Assembly: GCA_956465555.1 (NCBI GenBank)
Contig: OY101116.1
Location: forward strand, 2,666,001-2,730,000
Length of the DNA: 64,000 bases
DNA from: Nitzschia sp. pyKryTriq1
Taxonomy: Eukaryota > Bacillariophyta > Bacillariophyceae > Bacillariales > Bacillariaceae
Direction: 5' to 3'
Position 1 is the stretch's first letter, and the number at the start of each line of letters is the position of its first letter. The notes beneath the pieces are model-generated. The model was not told the DNA's origin. It did no database searches and saw only the letters and a list, made by a program, of their open reading frames with translations. Position numbers and translations under genes: made by a program. Of this stretch, positions 29,050-38,292 are shown piece by piece.

Positions 29050-29640
29050 TGAGGACAGATGCGATCGTTTTATAAAGCAGGTGCATAGACTCGCACCATC
29101 CCTTTCTTCCGTCTTTTACGCCAGTGGAATCATACAAATAGATGCAATTGTAGCTCTAGAGAGTGGGAAAGAAGGAAGAGCATAGATGTATTGTACGATC
29201 GTCGAAAGAGGTATAACATCACGCCATACTCGACATCAGACATCAGTCCTTCCATTGCTTACTAATCGTACCATCCCATTTGTATTCAATACTCCTGTCT
29301 CACGCTGGTGGACTGGATGCAATGGTAGCTCTAGCTAGTAGTAGAGAGAGGGGGGGGAATAGGATATATGTAGTGTATTATCGTCGAAGCAGGTTTATGA
29401 TAGATCTCCGTGCTCGACGTCAGACATCAAGTCTTCTGTTGCTCAAAGCTCGTATCATCTCTACCATACATTCCATACTTCCGTCTTGTCTTCTAGAGTG
29501 GAATGGATGCAATAGTAGCTAGAGAGGGAGGGATGAGGATAGATGTATTGTATGCTCGTCTAGTAGAGAGAGTAGCTACTAGCTAGTAGTAGAGAGGGCC
29601 AGTTTTATGATAAAACACCATTGTGCTCGTATCGACGCAA
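29050..29640. repeat. Degenerate tandem repeat, about 185-bp unit, three copies
   Basis: Landmarks recur in order: GATGCAAT at 29141, 29316 and 29506, each followed by GTAGCT, a purine-rich GAGAG/GGGA tract and an ATAGATGTATTGTA-like stretch. Further on come CTCGACATCAGACATCA and CCATACT-CCGTCTT-like blocks. Spacings are about 175 and 190 bp. The array ends about 80 bp before the tRNA gene. Confidence 0.75.
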
Positions 29641-29717
29641 CTCTGCTGCAAAATCTTTGCGCCCCAAATTCAGCTTGCACATATGATAATGCAAATTTCC
29701 AACACTAACTCTCATTG

Positions 29718-29789
29718 TTCGGTGTGGCGCAAAGGTAGCGCGACAGACTTCTAATCTGTAGGTTGTGGGTTCGAGTCCCATCACCGAAA
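29718..29789 (+). tRNA. tRNA-Arg (anticodon TCT)
   Basis: A full cloverleaf can be drawn. The acceptor stem TTCGGTG pairs with CACCGAA. The D stem is GCGC/GCGC with loop AAAGGTA. The anticodon stem ACAGA/TCTGT encloses loop CTTCTAA with TCT at 29750-29752. The T arm is GTGGG-TTCGAGT-CCCAT, and the discriminator is A. It reads AGA codons. No intron. An A-box-like (TGGCGCAAAGG) and B-box (GGTTCGAGTCC) are internal, and a short T-rich stretch follows. Confidence 0.95.
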
Positions 29790-29879
29790 CATCTATCTTT
29801 TCTACCTTTTATCTTTGCTACCTTTTATTATATTAGTTCAGATTGGGAGCTCTCTCAAGAACTCCAATGATGTACAGAC

Positions 29880-30566
29880 TCATCTCATGGTGCTGATTCG
29901 AGTGGAGGTCGTTCGGAATTGTGTCCATGAAATACAATGGTCGTGGTAGCAGCTATGCTCGAAAGTACTAAATTCATCATCCCGTTCGAAGGAATGACCA
30001 CTAGTGAAGCCACCATCAAAATAAGCTATTTGACGTTCTTTGGTGTCCCTGTTGGCCATCTCCTTGTGCTTCAGAGCAAGGTCAATCATCTTGCCAATTG
30101 GCAAGGAATCAAGAAGATCCAGTTGCTTCTTGGAGAGAGTCTTGAGACGGATGACTCTGTCCACATGGTCACCGGGTTTCACCAAAACAACAAGCTCCGA
30201 TGGATCCACCATGCCACGTTCCATTTGGTAGTGCAGGAGGCGACCAAGATCGTTGGCATCAGTGCACTGCCAGGTGGAAGTGCCTTGTTCGACGACAATT
30301 GTGGCGGCAATGAAGTGCATCCTATCCATCCTCGACATAGACATGAATGTCTTTCTATTTGAGGGACTGAGGAGCCACCAATCTTTGTTCATCACCTCAA
30401 AAAAGAAGGAGAGGTCAAAGAGATGATCATCGGGGTGGTGATTGATGCGAACGGGAACGGGAAGAGGAACGAGGGGGTCCAGGGGGTCGACGAAGCCCGA
30501 CAAGGGGGACGATAATGACAAAAAAAATGAATCGTCGTCATTAAGATTTCCTAGAGCATTATTTAT
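29880..30566 (-). CDS. Unrecognised ORF, probably 5' incomplete
   Basis: The open frame continues from about 30605 without an ATG until 30392 (MNKDWWLLSPSNR, 170 aa). A good acceptor (TTTGTTCAG) at 30567-30575 suggests that an upstream exon supplies the start; I could not identify it. Composition is protein-like (LGRLLHYQMERGMVDPSELV, VIRLKTLSKKQLDLLDSLP, DLALKHKEMANRDTKERQ), with no domain I know. It sits between tRNA-Arg and a gene-free stretch. It could be a lineage-specific gene or a relic. Confidence 0.4.
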   Translation of the reverse strand: MNNALGNLNDDDSFFLSLSSPLSGFVDPLDPLVPLPVPVRINHHPDDHLFDLSFFFEVMNKDWWLLSPSNRKTFMSMSRMDRMHFIAATIVVEQGTSTWQCTDANDLGRLLHYQMERGMVDPSELVVLVKPGDHVDRVIRLKTLSKKQLDLLDSLPIGKMIDLALKHKEMANRDTKERQIAYFDGGFTSGHSFERDDEFSTFEHSCYHDHCISWTQFRTTSTRISTMR

Positions 30567-31413
30567 CTGAACAAAGGGAGTGTTAGTAAAAGTTTGATAC
30601 AACAATCAACAGACAAGTAAAACAAACAGTTGCAAATTAATGGTGTGGAGACAAGAAGAACAAAAAGATTGCTGGTCTGATGTCCTCCAAGCTTGGAAAA
30701 GGGGTGGTTCTTCTTATAGTAAATTGCAGGGGTACGATGAAGACCGGTACGTATTCCAAGCACCAGGTCTACTATGAGATGCAGGTGTGTGGCATGGTGA
30801 GCATTAAGTTCCAAACTCACTAAAGGGAGTGGTGGATGAGACTCAGATGAAAGCGAAGGAATTGCCGTTCTCAAAGGCCAATGGAGCACCTGTTTTGATC
30901 ATTTTTAGAGTCATTTCAGTGGCCATTGGACACCAACTGTATAGAGGTACATACAGTACAGAGGTACAGTAAAAGATTGATCTGTAGACACAGCCTGGTC
31001 CCCCAAATCCCCCCAAAGAACCCCAAATTGGTCAACCCCAAATTTGTCTGTCCGTCAGCGGATATCTAAAGAGTTTTAGTACAGCGTACCTGTACGTGTA
31101 CATACCAGTACCGGTACGTAGTTACCCGTTGTGCTGACTCATGACTGCCTCGATTGATTGATGATGCATCAGATCCTCGGGTGATCGGATCGTGCGCAGA
31201 TCGCTTTTGCTTTTTCTGGTTCCTTCGTGTTTTTTGCTTGCTTTGAAAAAACGTTGACCTTATGATATTGCTGCTTGCAGACCCATGTTGAGAACGCGAC
31301 AACTGAGATCTGACAACGACTGACAAGTTAGAAAGAGTCGCTACTCGTATTACAATACAAAGTACTCAATCAATCATTCAAACAAGAATACAATCACACA
31401 GTATTACTCAATC
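30567..31413. other. Intergenic region with GTAC-rich cluster
   Basis: A palindromic motif cluster (GTACCTGTACGTGTACATAC, then AGTACCGGTACGTA) occupies 31085-31122, about 290 bp before the SART3-like start codon. A C/A-rich repeat CCCCAAAT-like stretch lies at about 31000-31045. The missing first exon of the upstream minus-strand ORF may also be here. Confidence 0.5.
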
Positions 31414-34305
31414 ATGTCCTACGACTACAACGCCCTGGTATCCGAAATCGCTTCGAGCCGCCGAAAGGCCGAACAAGCTTTGTCCTGCAGTACCAACAAT
31501 CCCGAAGAAAAACTGCAGCACTTGCAGCAGTCGGTCGACTCCTTTTCCACTCTAAGTGCGCACTGCCCCATGACTCCACTGTTGTGGATGCAGTACAGTA
31601 AGGATACAGCCGACTTGCTGCTCTGTTTGGGCGGTGGTGGCGGGGAAGAAACAGCAGCAGACACCCCATCAAGTGATGCTCTCGAAACTCGCTTGCAGCT
31701 CCTGGAATTAGCGCTCTCGGAGTTTCCAGGATCCGCGATATTGCAACTCCAATATTTGGAAATTTTACAACTTACATGTCAACAACAACATGATAGCGAC
31801 AACAACAGCCAAAAGTTAGAGTTGGCGCTAACGTCGGCACTTGAAAATGTGGGCAAGGGATCGCATCGGAACGAAGGCGTTTTGGTGGCGGCCATTTTTC
31901 AGCTGGCGAGCGATTTCTATGCCCGGCAGGGTAAGATCGACAGGGCACTGGCCAAGTTTATCGAACGAGCCCAGACGCCCATGAAGGATGTCAATGATAG
32001 TCTCACAGCGCAACTGGAAGCATTTTGTGTGGAGCATTCTTCCAAGATCTCGGCAGAGCAACGACAGGAAACATTTCGATTACTGGAGGAAGCAAGACGG
32101 TACGAATCCAAAACGTTTGCTGCTTTGATTACCTGTGAAGATGAAGTGGATGTGGCCATGCACAAGGAAGGAATATTATCTAGACACCAGGTGGATCTAG
32201 AGCAAATAGATTGGGAGACGATATTGCGGAGCGATGACAAGACATGCTGGATGGGGTACGGGGGGATCCTGTCCGCGAATTCATTTATTCAGTACGCTCA
32301 AACATGTTATCGTTTTCGAGTACGTTTTCATGGGAAATGGAGTGATCTTAGTGAAGAGGAACAACAGCAGATTAAAGAGGACGAGACTGCGATTCAGGAG
32401 CTGGCGCTGTGTGTCTATGAACGTGGTATTGCGGACTGTCCGACTGTGGAGTCCCTGTGGTTGTCCTATATTCAACACTTGGAATATGTGGTACTTGGCA
32501 ACACATCATTGCTTTCGCGGCTAAAGAGTGTGGTGGATCGTTCGGTCCGAAATTGCCCTTATAGCTTGGTTCTCTATCAACAAAAACTGCGACTCCAAGG
32601 ATCTCTCGCAGAACAGGGGGTGGCGGTATTTGATCCGGATGAGCTGCAAAAGATCGTGCAAGAAGCTATTGATGCCAAATTTATTTCATCAAAAGAAGCA
32701 TGTTTCGAGCTGTACATGACCGCTTCACGCGTCCTTCGAAAGCATCTTCTCTCTCTTTTGGCGAAAGCACCGTCGGTCGGATCATCGACAACGCCTAACA
32801 CTCTGGCGTACGACGAACCAGAACCCTTCAACCCTAGCAAAATTTCCCTGACTTTCTCAGACTTTGACGACTCGATCAATCAGGAGATGGAAGATTTGTG
32901 TGATGATTGTCGCGATCTTTACGAAGCTATTGACACGTATTTGAAAAAGAACCACGGCTCGTGGTCTGAGGGACGAGGGCTGCTGTGGTCAGAGAAGGCC
33001 TACATGGAGGCAAACTTTCTGGGGCCGCTTTCGGCAGCGCTTGGGGATGACGCGGGAGTTGATAGCGAGACCGCTTCCAAGCAGTTCACGGAAGTCGTCA
33101 AGTCCTACGACAAACTCATCAAAGTCTACCAGCCAACTCCTCCCGATGCCTACACCGAATATCTGCATACCTTCCAAAAGAGCTTCCCGATTGAAAAACC
33201 AAGCAGTATGATTGCCAAAATCCGCCAAACACGGTTCTTATATCAAAAGGCTTTAAAGAGCTTGGGAAGACCAAAACATTCTACGACGGCACTGGATCCC
33301 CTCTTGCAACGAGACTTTGATTCGGGCCTTCGCAATCTGTGTCATGAGTATTTGGTATTTGAGAGATATTTCGGATCGGAGAAATCCTTGACAGCCGCTT
33401 CCGCGGCAATTCAAAAGAAGCTCTTGAAATTTTCTCCGCAGGATTCGCAGTCGGACCTGCCCGCAGCTGCCAATATCCCTACTAGCCTGCAAACCGAACA
33501 AGGTACAGCAGCCATGCAAATTCATGAAAAGTCGTTACCCACAGAGAAGGAGGACCCGACAGAAACTGAGGAAGAACCTTCATCGACTCTCCCTACCAAG
33601 AAGCACCATTTAAAGGAATCGGATGACCACAATGAGCCCCCATCGAAAAAAGCAAAGACACAGGATGCGCCAGATCAATCCGAAGATAGCCAAGCCCCAG
33701 CCGAAACAGTCATCCACAAAGTTAAGGTCGGGAATTTGGAGTATCCAGCCCATCCGTTTACAGTCCGAGTGTTCGATTTGGCAAACGAAACAGAGGACAT
33801 GGATCTAGTTGATACTTTTCGACCGAAATGCGGAGCGATTGTGCACGCCAAGATCATGAGGGATAAGCATCATCATCATGACAAGGGTAGATCGAAAGGG
33901 TGGGGTCTGGTCCAATTTGAGTTGCAAGAATCGGTTGAGAAAGCACTTGCACTATCGGAGGTCATTGGAATCCATGAGAAGTTGATCAAGGTCGACCGGT
34001 CACATATGCCAGCTGTGGGTTTGGTCCCACCAGGGATGCATAGAGTCAAACCGAAAGGCGGTGGCAAAAGCTCAAAGAAAAACCTGAAACGTCGAGAAGC
34101 GAAAGGAGAAACCGCGCAAATTGTGGAGTCAGAGCATAAGGAAACAACGTCTCCTCCCAAGACCGAGGGCGAAGCCAAAGCCCCCAAAACATCGAACAAT
34201 GGTATTGGAATCTTAGCTTTTAAGCCTCGTGGTGTGACAACGGGTCACCGAAAGGTGAAAGTTTCCTTGGCACCGAATACCCAAGAAACGAAGAAGAACG
34301 GCTAG
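31414..34305 (+). CDS. SART3/Prp24-like splicing factor (HAT repeats plus RRM)
   Basis: The 963-aa protein has the SART3 plan. A long helical HAT-repeat region covers residues 1-700 (LWMQYSKDTADLLL, LWLSYIQHLEYVV, CHEYLVFERYFGS). A Ser/Glu/Lys-rich linker follows with a likely nuclear signal (PPSKKAKTQDA). One RRM lies at about 781-860 (FTVRVFDLANETEDMDL; KGWGLVQFELQESVEKAL). The C-terminus has GIGILAFKPRGV, resembling the LSm-interacting motif that ends SART3 and Prp24. SART3 re-anneals U4 and U6 snRNAs for spliceosome recycling. Human SART3 has two RRMs and yeast Prp24 four; only one is clear here. A His run (KHHHHDKG) sits in an RRM loop. Intronless. Confidence 0.88.
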   Translation: MSYDYNALVSEIASSRRKAEQALSCSTNNPEEKLQHLQQSVDSFSTLSAHCPMTPLLWMQYSKDTADLLLCLGGGGGEETAADTPSSDALETRLQLLELALSEFPGSAILQLQYLEILQLTCQQQHDSDNNSQKLELALTSALENVGKGSHRNEGVLVAAIFQLASDFYARQGKIDRALAKFIERAQTPMKDVNDSLTAQLEAFCVEHSSKISAEQRQETFRLLEEARRYESKTFAALITCEDEVDVAMHKEGILSRHQVDLEQIDWETILRSDDKTCWMGYGGILSANSFIQYAQTCYRFRVRFHGKWSDLSEEEQQQIKEDETAIQELALCVYERGIADCPTVESLWLSYIQHLEYVVLGNTSLLSRLKSVVDRSVRNCPYSLVLYQQKLRLQGSLAEQGVAVFDPDELQKIVQEAIDAKFISSKEACFELYMTASRVLRKHLLSLLAKAPSVGSSTTPNTLAYDEPEPFNPSKISLTFSDFDDSINQEMEDLCDDCRDLYEAIDTYLKKNHGSWSEGRGLLWSEKAYMEANFLGPLSAALGDDAGVDSETASKQFTEVVKSYDKLIKVYQPTPPDAYTEYLHTFQKSFPIEKPSSMIAKIRQTRFLYQKALKSLGRPKHSTTALDPLLQRDFDSGLRNLCHEYLVFERYFGSEKSLTAASAAIQKKLLKFSPQDSQSDLPAAANIPTSLQTEQGTAAMQIHEKSLPTEKEDPTETEEEPSSTLPTKKHHLKESDDHNEPPSKKAKTQDAPDQSEDSQAPAETVIHKVKVGNLEYPAHPFTVRVFDLANETEDMDLVDTFRPKCGAIVHAKIMRDKHHHHDKGRSKGWGLVQFELQESVEKALALSEVIGIHEKLIKVDRSHMPAVGLVPPGMHRVKPKGGGKSSKKNLKRREAKGETAQIVESEHKETTSPPKTEGEAKAPKTSNNGIGILAFKPRGVTTGHRKVKVSLAPNTQETKKNG

Positions 34306-34378
34306 CCGCGACACGATCATTCCTAAACTAGTAGTTAGATAGAGTCGAGCTATGATTCCACGCATACCTTTTTATTCA

Positions 34379-37128
34379 TTAGGTTTGCGGTTGCTGCGCG
34401 ACGGCGGCGACAGCAGCTCTCCAGTGTCTCGGGTTGTTGTCCATGGACCCAAAATCTGCATGTGGTTGTTCCGTGGTGTGGAACACCACTAGAGCAAACG
34501 ACCAGAGATGCAGTGTCACTAAGTAGAGCATGAACGCCAACCTTGCCAAGGGTTCATGACGAAGGAAGGCCCCTGTATCGACCATCCAATTATCTAAAGC
34601 GTCCAATGTCATCGCAATTTGTTCCATGACGGGATGATTGGTTCGGCCCGGGTTCATTTGCAAGGCGGCTCGGATAGAACGATTATTCCTACCTCGAGTC
34701 GTCCCACCTTTGACACGCCGCCTCATTCCTCCGCCTACTACACCACCCCCTTCCATTTCGTACAGACGATTGTTGGACATGACACCGCTGGACCGCGTGG
34801 ACTGTGCTACTTGCAGTGATTGTTCCGCTTGCTCGGCTCGCGAAGTGGTCGCTTGCAATCGACCCTTCAATGCCAGTATTTCAGATTTGGAATTTTCTGA
34901 CATGTTCTGATGACGCAAAAGTTGCGTCGTTAGACTCTCAATTTCTCGCCTCGCCGTTTGAAGTTCTTCGGAGAGGATGGCAGGATTGGATTCTTGTGCA
35001 CCTCCGTTTCCGGGGTGTTTGCCTATGGTAGTTTTTTGCGCTCGCACTATTGCTTGCAGTCGCGAAACAGTTGATTCCAACTCGGATACTTTGCGGTCGT
35101 GCAAACGCTGACGAGCCTGAGCACTAGAAGCTTCCTCGGAGCGCTCCCTGGAGATGTCGTTGAGCTCTTCTTGGAGCGCCTCTCGTCTCTGTGTCTCCAT
35201 ATTCAATTGGACTTTAAGAGTGTCCACTTCCTCCGCTGCAGCAATATATTTGTCTTTGAGAGACTCTCCCTCTTTCTCTGATGTCGATTGCATGGCTGGC
35301 ATTTGAGAAAGATTCTGCTGCTTCTGTCTTGCCACCATGAGTGCCGTTCCAAGATCAAAGATCGTCTTTTCCAGTTCGGCTTCCCGGGACTGTCGTTGAC
35401 TCAATTGCCGAGAATGCAAGGACATGGTAGCATCCAATTTGTCTTCGGCTTCCCGTTCTCGTTCAGTAGCCGTCTTGACGGATTGCAGCGCCGACTCTAA
35501 TTTTCCTTGCAACGCTGTCTGCTGTAGCTCCAATTTGGAAATCAACGATTGGAATTGATTCTTTTCCGATGTGACGGCACTTAGTTGTTTCAAGGCATCT
35601 CGTTCTCGTTCCACTGCATCTTGTAATTCTTGAGTATAATCTCCACCTTCTTGACGCCGCCGCGTTTCTTCACTTTGCAATTGTTGGGTCAAATCCGCAA
35701 TCTGTTTTTCGTATTGACTCCGCAGCCCATCCAATTCCTTCTGGTGTGCCTGCTTGAGTTGATCCATTTCTTCATCTTGCTCGTCCAGCAGTTCTTCCCG
35801 CTCTTCATGCGCTCGAAGACGATCCTTCTCCATACGTTCTCCAGCACGACGTAGTTCATCTCCCTGGGCATGGATCTCCGAATTGGCAGCCTCGAGTTTG
35901 GATTCCAAGGTTTGATTTTGCGTTTGTAACGACTTGATCAGAGTCTGACTTGTTTTGAGTTCAGTCGCTGCCTTTGATAGCTGTGACTGGACGCTTTCTA
36001 GCTTCTCTCTGAGTTTTTGATATTCCTTGGTCGATTTGGGATTGCCAGAAGGTGGTGCCTTGGCAATACTACTACTACTACTCGCCTTGTTTGCCTTCGA
36101 TGGAGGTGCCACGATGTTCTTGTTGATATTGCTGGCAGTACTGGGATTTGTGGCCATTGTCACCGCACTGATGGGAGCCAAGTCCGCCATAGTGGTGCTT
36201 GGCTGCTGCTGCTGCTGCTGCTGACTACTCGTACTATTGGGAAAACTGGCTTTTCGGAGCGGAAATCGCGGAGGAGCCGCCGCGTCGTCAACCTTGCCAC
36301 CAGCTCCTGACTCCTCATCATTGTTGTTGTCACGATTTTCATCTTCTAATAAAGAGGCCCCGGCAGCAGGGAGGCCAGAGGATTCTCCTCCTTCGAGGGA
36401 TCGTCGCGGAAATCTCGGAGATGCGTCGACTTTGGGACTACTCGCGGGAACATAAGTCTTGGATTTGTTGTTAATGTTGTTGTTGTTGCTGCTGCCTCGC
36501 CTGGGGGATTCACCATGGTTGCTTGTGCTCAATGACATATCCTTAATTTGCTTTGGACGAGTGGCTTGCCGATTGGGTACATTGGGCATGAAATCCCCGG
36601 ATCCCGTCGAATCGCCTCCACCGAATGGACTTCCAGTAGTCCTATTGGACGTTTGGGTTTCGGCTGACGGTTTCAACGGCATCTCTTGTTCGATCCCCAG
36701 CTCATTGTCATTGTCATAAATTTCGTCGTCATCGTCGTCGTCGTCGTCTCCGGTGCGTTGTGAAGCGCTGATATCACTGACCGTCGCAGCATCATCACGA
36801 GGATCGTGACGATTTTCTTGGGGTTGCTGCTGCTGCTTTTGCTGCTGCTGCTCATCTTCTTCCTCATCGTCAGTTTCGATATCGTCGTCGTATTCTTCAT
36901 AATTATCTTCACCATCTTCATCTTCATCGTCGTCGTCGTCGTCGTCACTAGATTTTGAACCCATACTACTTCCACTAGTCGTTCGTCGCGGACCCAATCC
37001 TGCCGCCACAACAGCTTCTCGACCATTTTCTAGCAGTTTTCCAATTGCTTGTCCATCTGCCGCTACTGTTTCGGCTTTTCCGTCCAAAGTCTCCAGCAGA
37101 TTATTTACGGACTTGAGCCAACGAGACA

Positions 37129-37129
<1 letters not shown>
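34379..37129 (-). CDS. Golgin-84 (GOLGA5)-like tail-anchored coiled-coil protein
   Basis: ATG 37129 begins MSRWLKSVNNLLETLDGKAE (916 aa), like the amphipathic start of golgin-84. The upstream extension is Asn/Ser repeat-encoded and lacks an ATG. Acidic and Gln/Asn-rich disordered sequence follows to about residue 360. Then comes coiled coil to about 800 (YQKLREKLESVQSQLSKAAT and similar heptads). The C-terminus has a membrane anchor of golgin type: FLRHEPLARLAFMLYLVTLH then LWSFALVVF, close to animal FLRRYPIARVFVIIY. Golgin-84 tethers vesicles at the cis-Golgi and binds Rab1. CAG/CTG and GAC repeats in the gene encode polyGln and polyAsp. Confidence 0.88.
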
Positions 37130-37160
<31 letters not shown>

Positions 37161-37467
37161 ATGGTATTGTTGTTGTTGTTGTTCCTGTTGTTGTTACGGA
37201 AGGTGGGTGACTTGTTCCAAGAATGGGTACCGTAGACCACCGGTACAGTATTTCGTTGTCAAAATGAAAACTTTACTCTGGGTTGTCCGTGGTTCGTGCT
37301 GGTTGTTCAAAAAATGTTGTGATGCCCGCGTGATGCCGTCCGTCTGCGCGTCGCATCGATCTCGCAAATGCACGCGAAGCAATCATAACGAATGAATATC
37401 GTACCTATCGCGCGAATGCGCGCTCTTATTCGAGTGGGAGGGAGAAGACGACGAGTTCGTTGCGCAG

Positions 37468-37851
37468 ATGACACGAACCATCAATGTAATACAGGAAGAC
37501 AACGAAGATGAACAAGAAGCCTCGGCCGAGGTTGAGCACAACAGCTACCTCCACATGGAGATAGGGCTGCGGCGAGGGGACGAGGACGAGCTTCAAAGGG
37601 CCGGGTCAAGAGATGGGCCGTTGACAATAAAAGCGTGCCAATCGGTAGACCCAGTAGCAATCCGCTCACTGATACGCATGTACGAGATTGAGTCCATGGA
37701 CCGGGGGGGGACTGAGGTCCTGATTCTAGGGCGGTGGAGATCTAACACATTCATGGCGTACATCAGGCCCCAGAGTATCGAACTCACAAGCAATCTGGCA
37801 GAAGACATGGTCGACTCGGAACGGACGCGAACAACCAAGGTGACGAGATGA
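37468..37851 (+). mobile_element. Fossil fragment of a tyrosine-recombinase element
   Basis: A 127-codon frame ends in a segment (VLILGRWRSNTFMAYIRPQ) resembling the conserved C-terminal LGRW...YIR region of tyrosine recombinases carried by DIRS-like and Crypton-like elements, which are common as relics in algal genomes. Only the end of the enzyme is represented; no partner genes or terminal repeats were seen. It appears broken and old. It could instead be a domesticated remnant. Confidence 0.45.
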
Positions 37852-38058
37852 GGCTGGATTTCTAGTTCAATGGCCGCCCGCCATCCCTTTACACCTTGAC
37901 GAGAACGAGGCAAGGAGATGTACCCAAGGGTACCCACGAGAGAGGACGATCTTGCTACGCAAATCGAAATCGATCAGGGGCATAGGCCAACGAATTATTC
38001 TACTACCAGTACTCCTATACCATCGGTCTACAGTGTCCGAGAAAGTTGAGGGTTTGTT

Positions 38059-38104
38059 GTCCGTACTTCGTTCGCTGTTTGATTCCTCCGATCGAAGTCC
38101 CTCT
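38059..38104 (+). promoter_or_regulatory. Shared 46-bp upstream element, copy 2
   Basis: The two outer boxes, GTCCGTACTTCGTTC and CGATCGAAGTCCCTCT, are identical to those at 9158-9203, and the 15-nt spacer matches at about 8 positions. It begins 234 bp upstream of the TFIP11-like start codon. Confidence 0.6.
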
Positions 38105-38292
38105 TCACCTCTCAAACCTCAACACCCATCCTTCGTCCTTCGTCCACAAACACTGGAACCATGGACCATGGCGGCATCTCTCAAAATGTTACACTACGGT
38201 AGGGCTGTCCACATTATAGTCACCACCTGCGTAGTCTTTCGAATAATCCAACATTTCTCCTGATATCGGGCGTATCACAGGTAGCACGCACC

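Noticed and set aside
9226-38253. ATAATCCAACA shared downstream of both copies of the 46-bp element
   Set aside because: Eleven bases at different spacings from the element and the start codon; may be chance.
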